Below, piece after piece: positions 1 to 8,782 of a stretch of 64,000 nt of DNA. The position numbers and the translations under genes were made by a program. The stretch is from Desulfosoma caldarium (GTDB taxonomy: Bacteria > Desulfobacterota > Syntrophobacteria > Syntrophobacterales > DSM-9756), in the NCBI RefSeq assembly GCF_003751385.1, contig NZ_RJVA01000014.1, forward strand, positions 141,530 through 205,529, given 5' to 3'. How positions within the stretch are numbered: position 1 is the stretch's first letter; each line of letters starts with the position of its first letter. Below the pieces are notes generated by a model that saw nothing but the letters and a program-made list of their open reading frames with translations, did no database searches and was not told where the DNA came from.

Positions 1-1400
1 AAAGCGTCCAGGACTTCCACGGGAACGGCATCGAGTTGGGCCAGGCGGGTAAGGGTTTCCGTGAGTTCCGAGAGGCAGCCGCGTTCCCAATGGCGGTCCA
101 CAAACAAAGCGAAAATTTTTGCGCTGTCTTTATTTTCGAAAAACGCTAGACCCGCATTTTCCAAAAGAGACCGGGCTTCGTCCAATTGTTCCAGCTGAAG
201 CAAAGCGTACATCCACGGCGCGCCAATCCATGTCCAGCTCGCCCCCACGCTCCGGGCCTTGATAAAACCGGCTGAGGCTTCATGAAAGGCCCCTAATGCC
301 AAAGCGCACAGGGCCTGCAACACCAAAACGGGTCCATCCCCGGTGGCGACCTTCTCTAGCCTTCGAGCAAACTGATAGGCCAAAGGGAAGTTTCCCACTT
401 CGTAGGCGCTTCGAGCCACAGCCCAAAGCAGCTCGTTTTCGCCGTAGGAGTGCTCAATACTGAGGTCGCTTCGCCGTGATTCTAAGGGCAGCCTTTGGAA
501 CTGATAGGCCTCGCGAAGGAAAGGAAGCGCCTCACGGAATTTTTGTTGGTTGTAAAGGGCAATCCCCAGAAAAACCTTAGCGGTATGTTGGAGGGGCGTG
601 ATGGCCAGGGATTGGCGCGCCAAGTCCTCAGCCTTGATATATTCCTTTCGGTGAAGATGGTAAAAAGCCAGCATGTTGAGCACGAGGCTTTGCATGTTGG
701 GGGTAGTCGGACCCAGTTCATGGGCTTTCACCAAGTGACGGTATGCCCTTTCATGATCCCCCATTCCAATAAGACTCATGCCGATGTAATAGTGGGCATA
801 GGAATCGTTGGGGTTTTTTTCCACCTGGGCCACAAGAAGTTCTAGATTACGTTGAATCTTTTCTTGCAATCTGTCTTCTGGGATGGCATAGCCCCAATGG
901 CGAATGACCACCGGAGCTCTCTCCACGCGCGCTCCGTGGCGCAGCAGCCAATCCCCCACACTTTCGTGCGCTTTGCCTTCAAAGCGTATGCCTTCTAATT
1001 TCTTAAAAAACCGAATCGCAAAATGCCCAGTAAAACTTCCATCCATTTTCATGTTTTGGATCGGCACCAAATAGGCATCCACCTTGAGGGAAGCCGCCAT
1101 CTGGCGTAAAGACACGCCCTGGGGAAACGCCACCAGCTCCTCATCCGCATCCAAATACAACACCCAGTCTCCCGTGGCATGTTCCAGCGACCTATTTCGG
1201 GCAGCAGCAAAGTCATTGTTCCACGGATAGGTGAAAACTTTGGCCCCATAGCGCGCGGCCACTCGAGGGGTGGCGTCCGTGGATCCTGTATCGACCAGGA
1301 TGATTTCATCCACCTGCCCCCGCACACTTTCCAGGCATTGTGGAAGATGCCGCTCCTCGTCCTTGACGATCATACATAACGAAATGACCGGTTTATCCAC
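1..1400 (-). CDS. GT2 glycosyltransferase with C-terminal TPR-like region (partial, runs off the left edge)
   Basis: The frame is open from a GTG at 1400 to the first base of the window, so the C-terminus is missing. AGGAAGG lies about 9 bases upstream of the GTG. The protein opens with a typical GT2 nucleotide-sugar fold: MIVKDEERHLPQCLESV, then ILVDTGSTDATPRVA, then LYLDADEEL, the acidic motif that should bind the metal and nucleotide. After about residue 130 the sequence becomes helical and repetitive (NPNDSYAHYYIGMSLIGMGD), as in the GT2-TPR proteins found in surface or flagellin glycosylation loci. It follows the TPR gene at 1419-2507 by only 18 bases on the same strand, so the two are probably co-transcribed. 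The acceptor sugar or protein cannot be told. Confidence 0.85.
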   Translation of the reverse strand, partial: MDKPVISLCMIVKDEERHLPQCLESVRGQVDEIILVDTGSTDATPRVAARYGAKVFTYPWNNDFAAARNRSLEHATGDWVLYLDADEELVAFPQGVSLRQMAASLKVDAYLVPIQNMKMDGSFTGHFAIRFFKKLEGIRFEGKAHESVGDWLLRHGARVERAPVVIRHWGYAIPEDRLQEKIQRNLELLVAQVEKNPNDSYAHYYIGMSLIGMGDHERAYRHLVKAHELGPTTPNMQSLVLNMLAFYHLHRKEYIKAEDLARQSLAITPLQHTAKVFLGIALYNQQKFREALPFLREAYQFQRLPLESRRSDLSIEHSYGENELLWAVARSAYEVGNFPLAYQFARRLEKVATGDGPVLVLQALCALALGAFHEASAGFIKARSVGASWTWIGAPWMYALLQLEQLDEARSLLENAGLAFFENKDSAKIFALFVDRHWERGCLSELTETLTRLAQLDAVPVEVLDA

Positions 1401-1418
1401 GAAAGTCGCCCTTCCTGA

Positions 1419-2507
1419 TCACGTCCCAGGAGATTTCACCCCGAATGCGGACGAAGCGTCGATCTGTTGGCGCACCTGCTCCAACGCCTCCGCCACTTCG
1501 CCATTCTCATCCGCCAGGGAATTCGCGTGCTCCAGCATCTCCAGAGCCTCCTGGAGCTGCCCCAATTGCATGTGCAGCAGCCCCAGCCGGTGGTAGGGTT
1601 CCTGGTTGTTTGGGTCGATACGGGCCGCCCGAGCGAAGGCTTCGGCAGCACCCTGAATGTCTTCCACCTCCGCAAGCCGTCGACCCATGTCTAAATAGAT
1701 CTGCGCCACGTTCACATCGAGGTTTTCGGGACTCCAAGATTGAGCGCTCTTGCGGACCAGTTCCCTGTAGTCTTTCCATGCCTCCGTCTGCGTTGGATGC
1801 GCCGTGAGGTAGATCTCCAGAAGTTGGGCGGCCATTTCGTACTCGCCGGCAGCTTCCAGGACCTTTGTTGCGTTCAGGAGAATCTCTCCGTCGTGAGATG
1901 CCAAATCCAAGGCTTTTTCAAAACAACTGAGCGCTTCTTTTAAGTCCCCTTGATGCCATGCCAAAACGCCCATGTTATTGTAAGCCTTGGCGTTGGTCGG
2001 GTTCTTTTCCAACGCCATTTCAAAACAGACACGCGCTCGGTCCGTGTTTCCCTTGGCAAACTCTTCTTCCCCCAAGCCCACCAGGACGTCGGCCGTCGCG
2101 GTGCCGTTGTCATTCCTTTGACGTGGTGGTGATTTCTCCGGAGTCTGATGCAACATCGCCTCGATGGATTCCTTGATCTCCCAGTCCCAGGGATTGCGCT
2201 GAACATAGCTTTCAAGAATCTGCCGCGCATCGTCGACGCGCCCAGCCTCCAGAAAAACGTGCATGCAATCTTTGATAACTTCCCCGTCATCGGGATCTAA
2301 TTGCAAAGCCTTTTCGATGGTCGCCGCACCCTCCTTCCGTTCTCCTTTCTTCCACAACGCAAAGCCCAGTTTACTGATGGCACGGCAGTCAAACGGCCGT
2401 GCGTCCACCATGGCGCGCAATAAAACGATCGCCTGGTCCCACTGACAGGCCTCCATGAGTTGAAGAGCCTGTCCAAGATCTGCGTTGATTTCGCCAAACT
2501 CTGTCAT
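1419..2507 (-). CDS. Tetratricopeptide repeat protein
   Basis: A 362-aa soluble protein made of consecutive TPR helical pairs. Repeats are recognisable by NPTNAKAYNNMGVLAWHQGD, DPDDGEVIKDC and DPNNQEPYHRLGLLHMQLGQ, each with the Gly/Ala and Pro spacing of TPRs. I chose the ATG at 2507 because AAAGGAG sits 6 bases upstream. The frame stays open further upstream to 2654, but that extension is poorly TPR-like. No signal peptide or membrane segment is visible. It lies directly upstream of the GT2-TPR gene on the same strand. TPRs mediate protein-protein contacts, so a scaffold for the glycosyltransferase is possible but is inference. Confidence 0.85.
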   Translation of the reverse strand: MTEFGEINADLGQALQLMEACQWDQAIVLLRAMVDARPFDCRAISKLGFALWKKGERKEGAATIEKALQLDPDDGEVIKDCMHVFLEAGRVDDARQILESYVQRNPWDWEIKESIEAMLHQTPEKSPPRQRNDNGTATADVLVGLGEEEFAKGNTDRARVCFEMALEKNPTNAKAYNNMGVLAWHQGDLKEALSCFEKALDLASHDGEILLNATKVLEAAGEYEMAAQLLEIYLTAHPTQTEAWKDYRELVRKSAQSWSPENLDVNVAQIYLDMGRRLAEVEDIQGAAEAFARAARIDPNNQEPYHRLGLLHMQLGQLQEALEMLEHANSLADENGEVAEALEQVRQQIDASSAFGVKSPGT

Positions 2508-4075
2508 AGGAAACTCCTTTTGCGATGGATGTGGCTTATTGGCGCACCTCCTCTTTCTTATTCGGCCTGCAGGTAGCAAGATAAGTACCAGGTGTTTGGA
2601 TCCCGCTGCCTCGTCGAGCAGGTGGAAACATGATCTTTTCATTGAATGGCCCACGGGCCTATCTTTTCAATGGGCCTGAAACCTGACGCAGGCTTCCGCA
2701 CCAGGGCCCGTGCCCTCCCTGCAGCCTGCTCGCTCATTGTCTCCCACGGGTCACGCCCATGAAGGCCTCCAACGATTCAACCATGAATGATAGGATTTTT
2801 CGCGGCAAGGGGGCACTAACTCAGGAAATGGTGAATCGCCAGGCAGCAACGAGGCGTCGCACAATCGGCCAGATTTGCATTGAAGGGAAGTGAGCGGGCA
2901 ACTCGCCTTTGGCTCGGAACAGAAATGGTCCCAAAGGGCAGGCCTTTTACAGACGCGCATCGTGCCGTTGCATAGGCTGCCATTGCCCCGTTGTGCCCAT
3001 GTAAAGCCTGGTTTCGCTGGGGTCTTCGCCATTACATGCCTTGTCTGTGCCCATGACATGATGTGACATATCATTTGACCACCGCGAACCGGCACCTTCC
3101 CCTTTGGCCCGTCAAAGACGTGTTTCACCAAATCGTCAAAATACCGACGATGCAAAGAACCATCACTCACATCCGCTGAAGATCTTTTGTTCTCTCAAAG
3201 GAAAAAAGAGACGATTTTGCCGCCCGGCTTTGCGCTTTCTTTCTTTAAGGTGACATTCTCATGCCGACACCATGACCTCCAGTTTCTCTTTGCCCATAGG
3301 AAACTGAAGCCGAAAGCTGTCGGTCGGGATTCGGCACATGCTTGAAAGGCTTTCGTCGATACCGAGGGATCCCCGTGCTGAGTTTCGGTTTGATCGGCGT
3401 TCGGCTCCAACACCCCTAACGAACTTTACACAACTCTTTCACAGCAAAAGTCCGAAGGCAACACAGACGGGCCTGGATCTTGCAACTGATCAACACGACC
3501 TGTGTCAAAAGGTATCGTTGATAATCAAGGAAAACCTAGAAACACCACCGGATCAGGTTGACGTGCCTTTTGACGCTCATGGCCCGCCCCTGCCTTCCAG
3601 CGGCGGGCACGTGCTTATTCATTTCTCGACGGAGGGTCACCCGTTGCCGTCTTATGGGTTCCACCCGGGATGAGGGGCATTCGCCGGCACGCAACAAGAC
3701 TCGAAAGGTCACGGGCGCCCATGGCACAGAACGCTTGCCCTGCGTCGTTCAAGCCCCACCCGTCACTGTCGAGAAAGCGGCTATTCACCCGTGACAGGAA
3801 GTTGTGAACCCCAGGTTGCCCGGAAGTGGCGATGTGAGGCGTTTGCCGACAAGCTACCAGGGGGCTCCGCAGAAGGCGCTCCCATGGGTCGTGAAAGATG
3901 TAGGAAAACTCATACGCAGAGAAACTCACTGGATCTTGCCACCAGGTCCTTGATTGATTCGTTAAGACACGCTGTGTCACGCTCGATAATATGTTTGCTC
4001 GTGCGGTTTATATGACTTTAAATTGACCATAATATTTACCATAAATACTTTGCACTCATACATATAGGTGTTGCC
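2508..4075. other. Long gene-free interval between divergent transcription units
   Basis: About 1.57 kb without a convincing gene. Open frames of 60-140 codons exist on both strands, but none shows a known domain, and codon texture and ribosome-binding sites are poor. The minus-strand reading between 3615 and 3980 contains two related peptide stretches (SPLVACRQTPHI and SSLVACRRMPLIP), reflecting an imprecise DNA repeat around 3670-3710 and 3830-3860. The last 100 bases before 4076 are A+T rich and probably hold the promoter for the downstream cluster. I see no tRNA or other RNA that I can name. Confidence 0.5.
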
Positions 4076-5749
4076 ATGGTTAGAAGCCTTCTACATTTCT
4101 GGAAAAACCTTCCGGCCTCCGTTCGTCATCTTTTGCTTGTCGGGGCTTCGGGTCGTTATCACCTGTCGCGCATTGCTGCAGAGGCTGTCAGAAAGCTTAC
4201 AGAAGAGGGCGAGCCACAACGGATTCGGATCCTTATTTCTTTGTGTTCCCAGATTTTGTTAGCCGTTTGGGAAGAAGATCCTCTTGATGTGACGGCTGCA
4301 AAGCAGCTGTGGCGATGGCATTCTCGATTCCCCTTCCTGACAGAGGATACAGCCGCCTTGGTGGACGCCGTATGCAAAGAATCGGCATCGGCAGTGCGGC
4401 ATCGAGACAACCACATTTCCAGCACGGAACAGGATGCAATAGCTCAGAGCCACAAGTTTCCACAACCCGGCACACCGTTCTCATGTCGCACCTTTTATTG
4501 GAAGGCCATGGTCGAGGGGAAATACGAAGAAGCCAGAACGGTTCTGGAAAGCGCCTGTTGGCCGCAGCCATTGGATCGTCTTCGGCAGCGATACCTCGCT
4601 TTCATTGACTTGGCTCAGGGAGGCCAGGATCGTTGGGAAAAGATCCATGCCAGGCCAGGGGCATGGCTTAGCGATGCGGATCGCTGCCTTCAGCTCGGGA
4701 ATTTGGCGCTCGCCAGAGGGGACCGCCGAAAGGCTCTGGCCTTATGGCGTAACTGTCTAAACCTTCGACCATGGCTTACCCATGTCATCTTGAGAAGTTA
4801 CGATACGGTAAACAACTTAGACCGCGTTCAGCGTCCCTTGAAGGGGCGGGTCTCCATCTGCCTCTATACGTTCAACAAGGCAAGGGACTTGAACGAGTGC
4901 TTGGCGGCTCTAGCCGAAAGCCATCTGGGTGAAGCAAAAATCTTTGTACTGATCAACGGATCCACTGACGCGACGCGCCACATTGTCCAGACGTGGCAAG
5001 ACCGCCTGGGCACGGATCGATTAAAAAAGATCGACCTTCCCATAAATGTCGGAGCTCCGGCAGCGCGCAATTGGCTCATGCATGACCAGCATGTTCGTGA
5101 GGCCGACTGGATTGCTTACCTTGACGACGACGCGCTGGTTCCAGCCGACTGGATGGAAGCTCTGGAAAGCGCCGTGGAACGTTATCCCGGCGGTGGTGTG
5201 TGGGGTTGCCGTGTCATGGACGCGTGGGCTGCGAGCACCATACAAGCCGTAGATTACCACTTGTTACCCCCTTTTCAGGCCGTTGCGGCGCAAAATACCG
5301 CACCCTTTTTTATTTCCATGCTCCATTACGAAACTTTTGATCAGGAACAGTTCAACTACATGCGCCCCTGTGTTCATGTCACGGGGTGTTGTCATCTTTT
5401 TTCCACAAAAACCTTGCTGTCATCCGGTGATTTCGACCTGAGGTTTTCTCCATCCCAATTCGACGATTTGGAGCATGACTTTCGGCTGGCCTTTCACAAC
5501 AAGCCGGCCATTTATCAAGGTCATTTGGCCGTTCGACACATGAACCGAACCGCCAAGCGCACTCGCATCCACACAGGAGAAAGGGGCAGCGCTGGTGCAA
5601 ATCTTTACAAACTTCATCATAAATATTCTAAGAACGAATATCGCAAACTCATCGCATGGAACATGGATCTAATCGAACAGGATATCTTCCAAAAGCTGGA
5701 GGAGATGGAGCACGATGGAATGGGTCAGACCAGACGTGGAACACTATAA
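4076..5749 (+). CDS. Helical-domain GT2 glycosyltransferase, paralogue 1 of 3
   Basis: A 557-aa protein with an alpha-helical, TPR-like N-terminal half (about residues 1-255) and a GT2 domain (about 260-520). The catalytic half shows VSICLYTFNKARDLNECL, LINGSTDAT, the segment NVGAPAARNWL, the acidic motif YLDDDALVP, and a late signature TGCCHLF followed by FSPSQFDDLEHD. The same order of motifs recurs in the genes at 7078 and 15564. AGGTG lies 6 bases before the ATG. The gene overlaps the following oxidoreductase by 35 bases, which implies translational coupling. It probably transfers a sugar to a surface glycan or glycoprotein; donor and acceptor are unknown. Confidence 0.85.
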   Translation: MVRSLLHFWKNLPASVRHLLLVGASGRYHLSRIAAEAVRKLTEEGEPQRIRILISLCSQILLAVWEEDPLDVTAAKQLWRWHSRFPFLTEDTAALVDAVCKESASAVRHRDNHISSTEQDAIAQSHKFPQPGTPFSCRTFYWKAMVEGKYEEARTVLESACWPQPLDRLRQRYLAFIDLAQGGQDRWEKIHARPGAWLSDADRCLQLGNLALARGDRRKALALWRNCLNLRPWLTHVILRSYDTVNNLDRVQRPLKGRVSICLYTFNKARDLNECLAALAESHLGEAKIFVLINGSTDATRHIVQTWQDRLGTDRLKKIDLPINVGAPAARNWLMHDQHVREADWIAYLDDDALVPADWMEALESAVERYPGGGVWGCRVMDAWAASTIQAVDYHLLPPFQAVAAQNTAPFFISMLHYETFDQEQFNYMRPCVHVTGCCHLFSTKTLLSSGDFDLRFSPSQFDDLEHDFRLAFHNKPAIYQGHLAVRHMNRTAKRTRIHTGERGSAGANLYKLHHKYSKNEYRKLIAWNMDLIEQDIFQKLEEMEHDGMGQTRRGTL

Positions 5750-7091
5750 ATATGTTATTGTGGGAGCAGGTCCTACAGGCCTTGGGGCAGCTCACCGTTT
5801 GGCTGAACTTGGGGAGCGCGATTTCCTGGTTCTTGAGCAAAACCCTTATCCAGGGGGACTCAGTGCAAGTTTTAAGGATTCCAAAGGATTTACATGGGAC
5901 TTAGGGGGGCATGTCATCTTTTCCCACTATCCCTATTTTGATAGACTTATTGAGGATCTGCTTCAAGGTGAATATCTCACCCATCAACGCAAAGCTTTCA
6001 TCAGGATTGCCGACACTTGGGTCCCATACCCATTCCAGAACAACATTCGATACCTGCCACCAATCCTACGATGGGAGTGCATTGTTGGGCTACTGCATCT
6101 TTCCCGTGCAGACGCCGAGCCTCAAGATTTTCGAGAATGGATTCACGGCACCTTTGGCGACGGCATCGCGCGCCATTTTATGATTCCTTACAACTTCAAG
6201 GTATGGGCCTTCCCACCGCAATGCATGGACTGGCGATGGATCGGCGAACGGGTGAGTGTCGTTGATCTTGAAAGGGTCTTGAAAAATGTCGTCCTTGAGC
6301 AGGACGATGTCTCATGGGGCCCAAACAACACCTTTCGTTTTCCCTTACGGGGCGGCACGGGCGAAATCTTTCGCCGCCTGGCAGCTCGTGTCTCCGATCA
6401 TATTGCTTACTCATCTCGGCTTGTGTCGATGGAACCCCATAGCCGGCTGCTTCAAACCGACACGGGGCGACGGATTACGTACCACCGGCTGCTCAACACC
6501 AGTCCCCTTGACCGCCTCATTCTCGAAACCATGGAAAATGCCCCTCAGTCTGTGCGTTCGGCTGCCGAAAAGCTCATTCATAACGGCGTCCATGTCGTGG
6601 GCATCGGCATCGATCAGCCCGGCAACGACGACAAATGCTGGATGTATTTTCCCGAACCTAACTGCCCTTTTTACCGCGTTACCAACTTCCATAATTACTC
6701 GCCCTACAACACACCAAAAAAACGCACCCAAAAAGCACTTATGGGAGAAATCTCCTTTTCAACCCATAAACCTCAGCGAGAAGACACCGTCGTCGACGAA
6801 ACCATCGCCGGACTGGTCGACACACGAGTTGTGACCAACGGCGAGGCCAAAGCCATCGTATCCCGCTGGCAGGCAAAGCTCGATTACGCCTATCCCGTTC
6901 CCAACAAAGAACGGGACACGGCCCTTCGAATCATTCACCCATGGCTGGAAAGTCTTGGCATCTACTCGAGGGGGCGTTTCGGGGGATGGAAATATGAAGT
7001 CGGTAACATGGACCATAGTGTGATTCAGGGCGTGGAGTGGGCGGACCGAATGGTCATGGGCAAAGAGGAAAGTGTTTATGTTCCCTGTTGA
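5715..7091 (+). CDS. FAD-dependent amine-oxidase/UDP-galactopyranose-mutase-like protein
   Basis: A 458-aa flavoprotein. The N-terminus carries the dinucleotide-binding loop VIVGAGPTGLGAAHRL (about residues 14-29), followed by an acidic ribose-binding position in LVLEQNPYPGGLSASF and the arginine-free LGGHVIFSHYPYF segment seen in mutase-like oxidoreductases. The C-terminal GNMDHSVIQGVEWADRMV closes the FAD site. GGAGGAG at 5698-5704 sits 10 bases before the ATG, inside the upstream glycosyltransferase gene. The gene is sandwiched between two related glycosyltransferases with overlaps on both sides, so it likely makes or modifies the sugar they use. Interconversion of pyranose and furanose nucleotide sugars is the known reaction of the family, but the substrate here is not determined. 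Confidence 0.8.
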   Translation: MEWVRPDVEHYKYVIVGAGPTGLGAAHRLAELGERDFLVLEQNPYPGGLSASFKDSKGFTWDLGGHVIFSHYPYFDRLIEDLLQGEYLTHQRKAFIRIADTWVPYPFQNNIRYLPPILRWECIVGLLHLSRADAEPQDFREWIHGTFGDGIARHFMIPYNFKVWAFPPQCMDWRWIGERVSVVDLERVLKNVVLEQDDVSWGPNNTFRFPLRGGTGEIFRRLAARVSDHIAYSSRLVSMEPHSRLLQTDTGRRITYHRLLNTSPLDRLILETMENAPQSVRSAAEKLIHNGVHVVGIGIDQPGNDDKCWMYFPEPNCPFYRVTNFHNYSPYNTPKKRTQKALMGEISFSTHKPQREDTVVDETIAGLVDTRVVTNGEAKAIVSRWQAKLDYAYPVPNKERDTALRIIHPWLESLGIYSRGRFGGWKYEVGNMDHSVIQGVEWADRMVMGKEESVYVPC

Positions 7092-8772
7092 TGGACACCG
7101 GTCTTCCGGGGCCGATCCGGTGTACGACGTATGGTACCGCTGGCTGCGGTTGGCCGGCTATATGCTGCCACCTCAGGTCTACACGGCCGCCGAAGCTCTT
7201 TTTGCCGCATCGTACTTGAATTCCAAAAGGCCAAGGTCATTAACGGCTCATGAGTTCCTGGCCACATCCCTCCTGCGTCAAGCTTTGGTGTTTTATCCGT
7301 TGGACCATAGACTCTTGGGATATGTCCAACGCCTGCATTCCTTGGTACCCGCCAGTTCGGGATTTGACGTTTGGCTTCGAGGCCTTCGGCGTTTACACCG
7401 AAGCCGGCCAGACTATTTCATGCATTCCGTGGAGATTTCCGCGCCCATGCGGTGGAAAAAACCTCAAGTGGTCACAGAAGATTATCTGAAAGACGAAAAT
7501 CCGGGAGCTATGGCCACCGCCTGCTATGAATTCTGGTCCTTGGGGCATTGGGAGACGGTACGGCAAATCTTTCTTCGAATGATGGCGATGCCGGTGGCTC
7601 CATATCTGGCTCCGATCGCCGCATGGAGTGCCTGGAACGCGGGAGACAGGGACCTGGCCGCACGTTGGTTGCACGCCTCGATGCCGCCATCTTTTCTTAC
7701 CTTCAACCTGCTCGCGGAAATGGCCATGGAAGCCGGGGACAAGGAACAGGCGCGCCGCTATTGGAAACAATCCCTGCGATGGGAACCTTACCAACCTCAT
7801 TTGTTTCACCGCTATTGGGAATCCCAAGATTCCAGGTCGGCAACCACCGCCAGTTCCGTAGGAAAGGTTCATATCGTCCTTTACACATACAACAAATTGG
7901 AAACGACCTTAGCGACCCTTCAAAAGCTCCTGGTATCGGGAATCGAAGCATGCCCGGTCACTCTTTTAAACAACGGATCGACCAGCTTTTCAAAACAGGA
8001 CCTGGAACAGGGGGTCAGGACCGTGGCCCAAGGCAGAGTTGTGGACATCATCCACCTGCCCGTGAATATCGGGGCCCCGGCAGCCAGGAATTGGCTATGG
8101 CACCTGCCCCAGGTGAAAAACTGCGATTACGTGGCCTTTCTGGATGATGACGTGCTGGTCCCTCCTAACTGGCTGAGTCATTACCTGGAAAGCCTCGATC
8201 TCTTTCCCAGTGCCGTTGTGGTGGGTCCAAGAGGGCTCAACCCCGGCACGTTGCCGACTATTCAGTATGTCCATCGATTTTTCCATCAGATCGATGACCA
8301 CAAGATCCTTTTCACGCCAGCAGCTCCGATGTTTGAGGATTTCGGCCAGTTTTCCTATCGACATCCGTGCCTGTCGGTCATGGGGTGCTGCCATCTTTTT
8401 CATCGACGTCGGTGGGAGAGTTTAGGAATTCCCGATTTTGACATTAGCTTTGCGCCATCTCAGGTTGACGACCTTGAGCACGACCTCCAGATCTGGAAAA
8501 AGGGTGGCCAGGTGCTTTTCGACGGGCGAGTTGCCGTGATCCATTTGCAGGATGCGGGACGAGCTGCTCCCAGGTCGCGCGCCGCATGGGGCCACGTCTG
8601 GGGAAACCACATGAAGATGGAAAGCAAGTTTACGGGAGCCGAGTTGATGGATATGAAACGGCGGGTCGAAGAAGCCGACGACAGCTTTCATGAACGGATC
8701 CGGAACGAAATAGAGGCGGAGGTGTTTGGAGAAACCAAGGCAGTACAGATCCTGGGCAAAACACTTCGGTGA
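7078..8772 (+). CDS. Helical-domain GT2 glycosyltransferase, paralogue 2 of 3
   Basis: A protein of about 564 aa with the same build as the product at 4076. The helical N-terminal half carries repeat-like pieces such as MAMEAGDKEQARRYWKQSL. The GT2 domain follows with HIVLYTYNKLETTLATL, LLNNGSTSF, NIGAPAARNWLWHLP, FLDDDVLVPPNWL, MGCCHLFHRRR and FAPSQVDDLEHD. The ATG at 7078 has GAGGAA 8 bases upstream; a GTG at 7072 is an alternative. It overlaps the flavoprotein gene by 14 bases. The C-terminal 60 residues are charged and helical. The gene is followed 10 bases later by the end of a convergent glycosyltransferase gene. Confidence 0.85.
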   Translation: MFPVDGHRSSGADPVYDVWYRWLRLAGYMLPPQVYTAAEALFAASYLNSKRPRSLTAHEFLATSLLRQALVFYPLDHRLLGYVQRLHSLVPASSGFDVWLRGLRRLHRSRPDYFMHSVEISAPMRWKKPQVVTEDYLKDENPGAMATACYEFWSLGHWETVRQIFLRMMAMPVAPYLAPIAAWSAWNAGDRDLAARWLHASMPPSFLTFNLLAEMAMEAGDKEQARRYWKQSLRWEPYQPHLFHRYWESQDSRSATTASSVGKVHIVLYTYNKLETTLATLQKLLVSGIEACPVTLLNNGSTSFSKQDLEQGVRTVAQGRVVDIIHLPVNIGAPAARNWLWHLPQVKNCDYVAFLDDDVLVPPNWLSHYLESLDLFPSAVVVGPRGLNPGTLPTIQYVHRFFHQIDDHKILFTPAAPMFEDFGQFSYRHPCLSVMGCCHLFHRRRWESLGIPDFDISFAPSQVDDLEHDLQIWKKGGQVLFDGRVAVIHLQDAGRAAPRSRAAWGHVWGNHMKMESKFTGAELMDMKRRVEEADDSFHERIRNEIEAEVFGETKAVQILGKTLR

Positions 8773-8782
8773 GGGAGTAAGG

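Noticed and set aside
2751..3170. 139-codon minus-strand frame in the gene-free interval
   Set aside because: No known domain, no convincing start site, and no partner frame. Not supportable as a gene.
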